From the NCBI GenBank assembly GCA_036257595.1, contig DATAFF010000065.1:1-64000 (forward strand): a stretch of DNA of 64,000 nt, read 5' to 3'. The stretch comes from DATAFF01 sp036257595 (GTDB lineage: Bacteria; Pseudomonadota; Alphaproteobacteria; Rhizobiales; Aestuariivirgaceae). The notes below the pieces were generated by a model. It was not told where the DNA came from, searched no databases, and worked only from the letters and a program-made list of their open reading frames with translations. The translations under genes were made by a program, and so were the position numbers. Below, one piece after another: positions 60,278 through 64,000 of the stretch (positions within the stretch are counted from its first letter, which is position 1; every line of letters begins with the position of its first letter).

Positions 60278-62086
60278 TTAAGCGGCCTGGAACTGCAGCC
60301 TGGCGAGGCGGCGGTACAGGCCGTCGCCGCTCATCAGGAGGTCGTGGCTGCCCTCGGCACTGAGGTGGCCATGGTCGAGCACCAGGATGCGGTCGGCATC
60401 GCGCACCGTCGCCAGGCGGTGGGCAATGACCAGCGTGGTGCGACCGCGCATCAGCTTCTCCAGCGCCGCCTGGACCAGCTTCTCGCTCTCGGCATCGAGC
60501 GCGCTCGTCGCCTCGTCGAGCAGCAGCACCGGGGGATCGCGCAGCAGCGCGCGGGCGATGGCAATGCGCTGGCGCTGGCCACCCGACAGGGTGATGCCGC
60601 GTTCGCCGGTCATGGTGGCGAAGCCCTGCGGCAGACGCTCGGCGAAATCGGTGACGCGGGCTGCCGCGGCGGCTCGCAGCACCGCCTCGTCGCTCGCATC
60701 GGGCCGAGCAAAGCGAATGTTGTCGAGGATCGTCGCCGAGAACAGCTGGACATCCTGCGGCACGAGGGCGATGCGCGAACGGATGTCGGCGGGGCGGGCG
60801 TTCCTGACATCCACCCCATCGACCATGACGGCGCCCTGATCGACGTCATAGAAGCGCAGCAGCAGGTTGAAGATGGTGGTCTTGCCAGCGCCGGAAGGGC
60901 CGACAATGGCCACCCGCTCGCCCGGCGCGACGCCGAATGACAAGCCGTTCAAGGCGGAATGACCGGGACGGCTCGGATAGGAAAAATGCACGTCGCGGAA
61001 CGCCACCGCGCCGCGCGGCGGCTCGGGAAGCGGCTCCGGATCAGCCGGCGCGCGGATCGCCGGCTCGGTTGCGGTCAGCTCGAGCAGGCGCTCCGCCGCT
61101 CCGGCCGAGAGCTGAACCTCGCCCCACACTTCCGACAGCGAGCCGAGCGCGGAAGCGGCAAGCGCTGCATAGATGACGAACTGGCTCAGCGTTCCGCCGG
61201 TCAACCGACCGGTCAGGACGTCCTGCGCGCCGAGCCAGAGAATGCCGACCACCGCCCCGGAGGCGATGAAGATAATGGCGCCGGTCAACAAGGCGCGCGA
61301 GAAGGTGCGGCCGCGGGCGGCGCCGAAGGCGCGCTCGGTGGCATCGGCAAATTGTTGACGGAAACGCGGCTCCTGGCCGGCGGCCTGCACCGCCTGGATG
61401 TTGGCGAGCGACTCCTGGGCCAGAGCGGCCGAGCCGGCAAGCGCGTCCTGGGCTTCGCGCGACAGCCGCCGGACCTCGCGGCCGAACAGCACCAGCGGCA
61501 ACACGATGAGCGGGATGGCGAGGAGCACGAGGCCGGACAGCCTGAGGCTCGTCACCAGCATCATGGCGATGGCACCGATCAACATCAGCGAATTGCGCAG
61601 CGCGATCGACGCCGAGGCGCTGAACATCGACTTGATCTGCAGCGTGTCGGCGGTGAGGCGCGACATCACCTCGCCGGTCATGGCGGTGTCGTAGAAGCCG
61701 GGGCTGAGCGCCAGCAGATGGGAGAAGACCTTGTCGCGGAGGTCGGCGACGGCGCGCTCGCCAAGCCAGCTCACGAAATAGAAACGGGAGGCGCTCGCCA
61801 CCGCCAGCACGGCGACGACCAGAAGCATGACCGCAAAATATTGATCGATGAAGCCGGGATGGGCGTTGGAGAAGCCGTGATCGATGATGCGCCGGACCGC
61901 CACCGGGACGACCAGGGTTGCTGCCGTCGCGGCAACCAGCGACAGCAGCGCCAGCGTCAGCCGGCCGCGGTATCGGAACACCAGCGGCAGCAGGGAAGCC
62001 AGCGGCTTGAGGTCGCGGGAGCTCGGGCGGCTGGGGGCGGCACGCCCGCCGAAGCCTCCCGACATGGATCGGAATCGCCCGGTCAT
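60278..62086 (-). CDS. MsbA-like ABC exporter (fused membrane and ATPase domains)
   Basis: 602 residues. Six-helix membrane domain (about 35-330) followed by an ATPase domain with GPSGAGKTTIFNLLLRFYDV, Q loop VPQDVQLF, signature LSGGQRQRIAIARAL, VLLLDEATSALD and IAHRLATVRDADRI. Half-transporter that acts as a homodimer; lipid or drug export is likely. Divergent from rpmE. Confidence 0.92.
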   Translation of the reverse strand: MTGRFRSMSGGFGGRAAPSRPSSRDLKPLASLLPLVFRYRGRLTLALLSLVAATAATLVVPVAVRRIIDHGFSNAHPGFIDQYFAVMLLVVAVLAVASASRFYFVSWLGERAVADLRDKVFSHLLALSPGFYDTAMTGEVMSRLTADTLQIKSMFSASASIALRNSLMLIGAIAMMLVTSLRLSGLVLLAIPLIVLPLVLFGREVRRLSREAQDALAGSAALAQESLANIQAVQAAGQEPRFRQQFADATERAFGAARGRTFSRALLTGAIIFIASGAVVGILWLGAQDVLTGRLTGGTLSQFVIYAALAASALGSLSEVWGEVQLSAGAAERLLELTATEPAIRAPADPEPLPEPPRGAVAFRDVHFSYPSRPGHSALNGLSFGVAPGERVAIVGPSGAGKTTIFNLLLRFYDVDQGAVMVDGVDVRNARPADIRSRIALVPQDVQLFSATILDNIRFARPDASDEAVLRAAAAARVTDFAERLPQGFATMTGERGITLSGGQRQRIAIARALLRDPPVLLLDEATSALDAESEKLVQAALEKLMRGRTTLVIAHRLATVRDADRILVLDHGHLSAEGSHDLLMSGDGLYRRLARLQFQAA

Positions 62087-62125
62087 TCCCGTCCTTTAGC
62101 GCCGAAAACCCCGAACCGCCAAGTC

Positions 62126-62154
62126 TTGCACCGGCCAATCGGCTCGGCTATAGA
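62126..62154 (+). promoter_or_regulatory. Sigma70-like promoter of rpmE
   Basis: TTGCAC (62126-62131) and TATAGA (62149-62154) with an ideal 17-base spacer, 38 bases upstream of the rpmE ATG. Confidence 0.7.
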
Positions 62155-62191
62155 GCCGCATCCCGAAATGCTGCCAGTCGCTGGAGCCGCC

Positions 62192-62455
62192 ATGAAAGGC
62201 AATATTCACCCCGAATATCACACCATCAAGGTGGTGATGACCGACGGAACGACCTTCGAGACCCGCTCGACCTGGGGGAAGGCCGGGGACACGCTCCATC
62301 TCGACATCGATTCGAAATCGCATCCGGCCTGGACCGGCGGCGACCAGAAGCTGGTCGACCGCGGCGGACGGGTTAGCAATTTCAACAGGAAGTTCGGTTT
62401 CCTCAACAAGAGCGACAAAGGCGAGAGCCCGAAGGAGAAGGGCAAGAAGGGCTAG
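62192..62455 (+). CDS. rpmE: 50S ribosomal protein L31 (bL31, cysteine-free form)
   Basis: 87 residues; ATG at 62192 after GGAG. MKGNIHPEYHTIKVVMTDGT, TFETRSTWGK, SHPAWTGGDQKLVDRGGRVS and FNRKFGFL. The CxxC zinc motif is absent (SHPAWTG), as is usual in alphaproteobacterial bL31. The Lys-rich tail is longer than in E. coli. Confidence 0.96.
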   Translation: MKGNIHPEYHTIKVVMTDGTTFETRSTWGKAGDTLHLDIDSKSHPAWTGGDQKLVDRGGRVSNFNRKFGFLNKSDKGESPKEKGKKG

Positions 62456-62462
62456 CCGCTGG

Positions 62463-62990
62463 TCAGCGCGCCTTGGCGAATACCCGCTGCAGTTTATCGA
62501 CCTGACTGGCGACGGGGTTGGCAGTCTCGGCCGCCGGCGCGCGGCTGTCGACGATCAGCCGGTCAAGCCGCAGGATGCGGAAGTGCAGCCGCAGGCTGCG
62601 CTGAACCAGCAGCTGAAGCGCGGCGGGAAGCTGGTCGCTGCCGTTCAGCGGCGCCCCGGCGCCGATCTCGCCGAGATTGATGCGATGCTTCTCGGCAGCC
62701 GCCGCCTCGTCGGTCAGCTCGCCCTGGCTCACCGCCCGCTGGAGCAGCAGCCATGAAGCAAGCTGCATAAGCCGGGTGGTGAGGCGCATGCTCTCAGTGG
62801 CATAGGCGATGGCGCCGTGGCGGTCGAGGCCACGGGCGTCCTGGCGCCCGGGACCATCGAGATAGTTGGCGGTCTCCTCGACCAGCGACATGCCGTCGCG
62901 AAAGACCTTGTGGAATTGCGGCGACGCGGCGAAACGCGCCAGAAAATTCACCGGCCGCTGCAAGGCTGGCCCCTGCGCCACCTCTGACAT
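62463..62990 (-). CDS. DUF1465 family protein
   Basis: 175 residues, helical: FHKVFRDGMSLVEETANYLD, TESMRLTTRLMQLASWLLLQ, LQLLVQRSLRLHFRILRLDR. DUF1465 proteins are conserved in alphaproteobacteria next to rpmE or DUF1192 genes; function not established. Convergent with rpmE. Confidence 0.85.
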   Translation of the reverse strand: MSEVAQGPALQRPVNFLARFAASPQFHKVFRDGMSLVEETANYLDGPGRQDARGLDRHGAIAYATESMRLTTRLMQLASWLLLQRAVSQGELTDEAAAAEKHRINLGEIGAGAPLNGSDQLPAALQLLVQRSLRLHFRILRLDRLIVDSRAPAAETANPVASQVDKLQRVFAKAR

Positions 62991-63283
62991 ACGCTACCTC
63001 TCACCCCGGACCGTGGTTCCGGCCTGCCCTTCCTGAATTCATGATGACACAGCCCCGATGGTGGTCAATATGACACGTCGGGTCGGTTTAGCCGGTGATC
63101 TGCAAGAAGGCTGCCAAAGTGCAAGAAGCCTGCCAAAAAAAGAGAGCCGCACCCGCGGCTCTGGAGTCTAACAGGGAGGCGTCAAACAGAGTGGACAGGA
63201 GCCACTCGCGAATCCAGACGACTGGATACGGTTACCAAATTATTCGCCACCTCTTACCAAAAGGTTAACGAATCTTACCAAGG
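62991..63283. other. Gap with direct repeat and terminator
   Basis: No gene recognised in 293 bases. It contains the promoter side of DUF1465, a near-perfect 18-base direct repeat (TGCAAGAAGGCTGCCAAA and TGCAAGAAGCCTGCCAAA, from about 63102 to 63138) and the terminator listed next. Confidence 0.5.
63135..63162 (-). terminator. Rho-independent terminator for the DUF1192 gene
   Basis: On the minus strand AGAGCCGC-GGGT-GCGGCTCT forms an 8-bp stem with a 4-base loop, followed by a run of seven T (complement of 63135-63141). It lies about 120 bases downstream of the DUF1192 stop. Confidence 0.85.
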
Positions 63284-63478
63284 TCACAGTTTGAACACGG
63301 AATCCGCAGCCGAGCGACTTGCTCGTTTCGCGGTGATGGCCGCTTCGAGGCGCATGATCTCCTGGCGCAGCACGCCGATGCGCCATTCGAGTTCCTCGAC
63401 GGACAGAAGGGCGAGGTCGTCTCCGATCGGGACTTCGGGTTTCTTCGCCGGCCGGTCGTCGTCCCGATCCATCGCCAT
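63284..63478 (-). CDS. DUF1192 family protein
   Basis: 64 residues (ATG 63478; ATG 63472 is also possible, being better spaced from GAGAG). DUF1192 core: IGDDLALLSVEELEWRIGVL then RQEIMRLEAAITAKRASRSA and the terminal ADSVFKL. Small coiled-coil protein of alphaproteobacteria, function unknown. Divergent from the quinone oxidoreductase gene. Confidence 0.9.
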   Translation of the reverse strand: MAMDRDDDRPAKKPEVPIGDDLALLSVEELEWRIGVLRQEIMRLEAAITAKRASRSAADSVFKL

Positions 63479-63574
63479 CTCTCACCGCTTCGCTTCGACT
63501 TCGTCGTCGTTGCCAACACTGCGCCCACCCGGCTAGACCATCAAGCCGATTTCGCGACGACAAGGTAGACCGCA

Positions 63575-64000
63575 ATGACGAGCTCAATCCCCGAGACCAT
63601 GACGGCGATCGCCATCACCGAACCGGGTGGCCCGGACGTGCTGGTCCCGACCGATCTGCCAGTGCCGTCGCCGGGCGAACGCGAGATCCTGGTCCATGTC
63701 GAGGCGGCCGGCATCAACCGTCCGGACGTGCTGCAGCGCAAGGGCGGCTATCCGCCGCCGCCCGGGGCCCCGGCAACCCCCGGGCTCGAGATCGCCGGCT
63801 GGGTGGCGCAGGTCGGACCCGGCGTCAGGCGCTACCATCCGGGCGACTGGGTGTGCGCTCTCGTCGCGGGCGGCGGCTATGCCGAATACTGCGTCGTTCA
63901 CGAAGACAATGCGCTGCCGGTGCCGCAGGGCCTGTCGGCAGTCGAGGCGGCCGGAATCCCCGAGACGTTCTTCACGGTATGGACCAATGTTTTCCAGCGC
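63575..64000 (+). CDS. NAD(P)H-quinone oxidoreductase, zinc-independent MDR family (3' truncated)
   Basis: The first 142 residues, running off the right edge. GroES-like N-terminus of the medium-chain reductase superfamily: MTAIAITEPGGPDVLVPTDL, VEAAGINRPDVLQRKGGYPP, PGLEIAGWV, and GGGYAEYCVV. The NRPD-LQR-G-Y-PPP stretch is typical of PIG3/quinone oxidoreductase proteins, which lack the catalytic zinc. The Rossmann domain lies beyond the window. Confidence 0.92.
   Translation, partial: MTSSIPETMTAIAITEPGGPDVLVPTDLPVPSPGEREILVHVEAAGINRPDVLQRKGGYPPPPGAPATPGLEIAGWVAQVGPGVRRYHPGDWVCALVAGGGYAEYCVVHEDNALPVPQGLSAVEAAGIPETFFTVWTNVFQR

Noticed and set aside
60959..62191. Long N-terminal extension of the rpmE frame
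   Set aside because: Antisense to the MsbA-like gene; the true rpmE start at 62192 has its own promoter and ribosome-binding site.

Overview
The window looks like chromosomal DNA of an alphaproteobacterium, most likely Hyphomicrobiales (Rhizobiales). Base composition is GC-rich. Clade-typical families are present: a MucR/Ros regulator, a BA14K-type protein, DUF1344, DUF1465, DUF1192 and DUF4164 proteins, a NepR-like peptide, an HWE histidine kinase, and the zapA - 6S RNA candidate - 5-formyl-THF cyclo-ligase order. I saw no insertion sequence, prophage, CRISPR array, rRNA or tRNA. Both window edges cut genes: a methyltransferase on the left and a quinone oxidoreductase on the right.

Region 1 (1-22.9 kb) is catabolic and transport DNA. 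A rightward group encodes a thiolase-like protein, its DUF35 partner and an M20 deacylase. Facing it is a tightly overlapping leftward operon of 12 genes (15202 down to 3717): SDR, fused hot-dog hydratase, acyl-CoA ligase, amidohydrolase, a complete spermidine/putrescine-type ABC transporter (ATPase, binding protein, two permeases), a split MaoC hydratase pair, an aminotransferase and an RraA-like aldolase. Next come a GNAT acetyltransferase, two XRE-cupin regulators, and a rightward operon with a PLP-dependent decarboxylase and a second complete spermidine/putrescine-type transporter. Together they suggest uptake and CoA-dependent breakdown of a nitrogen-containing organic acid or amine. No acyl-CoA dehydrogenase is present, and the thiolase lacks the usual cysteines, so hydration followed by retro-aldol cleavage is a reasonable reading. 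This is the best candidate here for an undescribed pathway.

Region 2 (22.9-42.5 kb) is a mosaic of stress, envelope and signalling genes: PPi-dependent phosphofructokinase, MucR, DoxX, a convergent bacterioferritin/Bfd pair, an MBL-fold hydrolase overlapping a GFA-family gene, a NepR-like small ORF, an OmpR/histidine-kinase pair, many small exported proteins, an SDR, a PCuAC copper chaperone, an HWE kinase, a heptanucleotide repeat, and an EF-hand / ECF sigma / anti-sigma / metal-sensor operon. Two exported proteins share a domain I do not recognise.

Region 3 (42.5-64 kb) is housekeeping. Leftward: glnE, ybgC, ruvB, ruvA, ruvC, yebC-like, ymdB-like, 5-formyl-THF cyclo-ligase, the 6S RNA candidate, zapA and DUF4164. 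Rightward: tkt, pgk, class I aldolase, a ThiE-like protein and a Sel1-repeat protein in one overlapping operon (with no gap gene between tkt and pgk), then an inositol-monophosphatase family gene and a MotA/ExbB-OmpA pair. The end holds an MsbA-like exporter, rpmE, DUF1465, DUF1192 and the partial quinone oxidoreductase.
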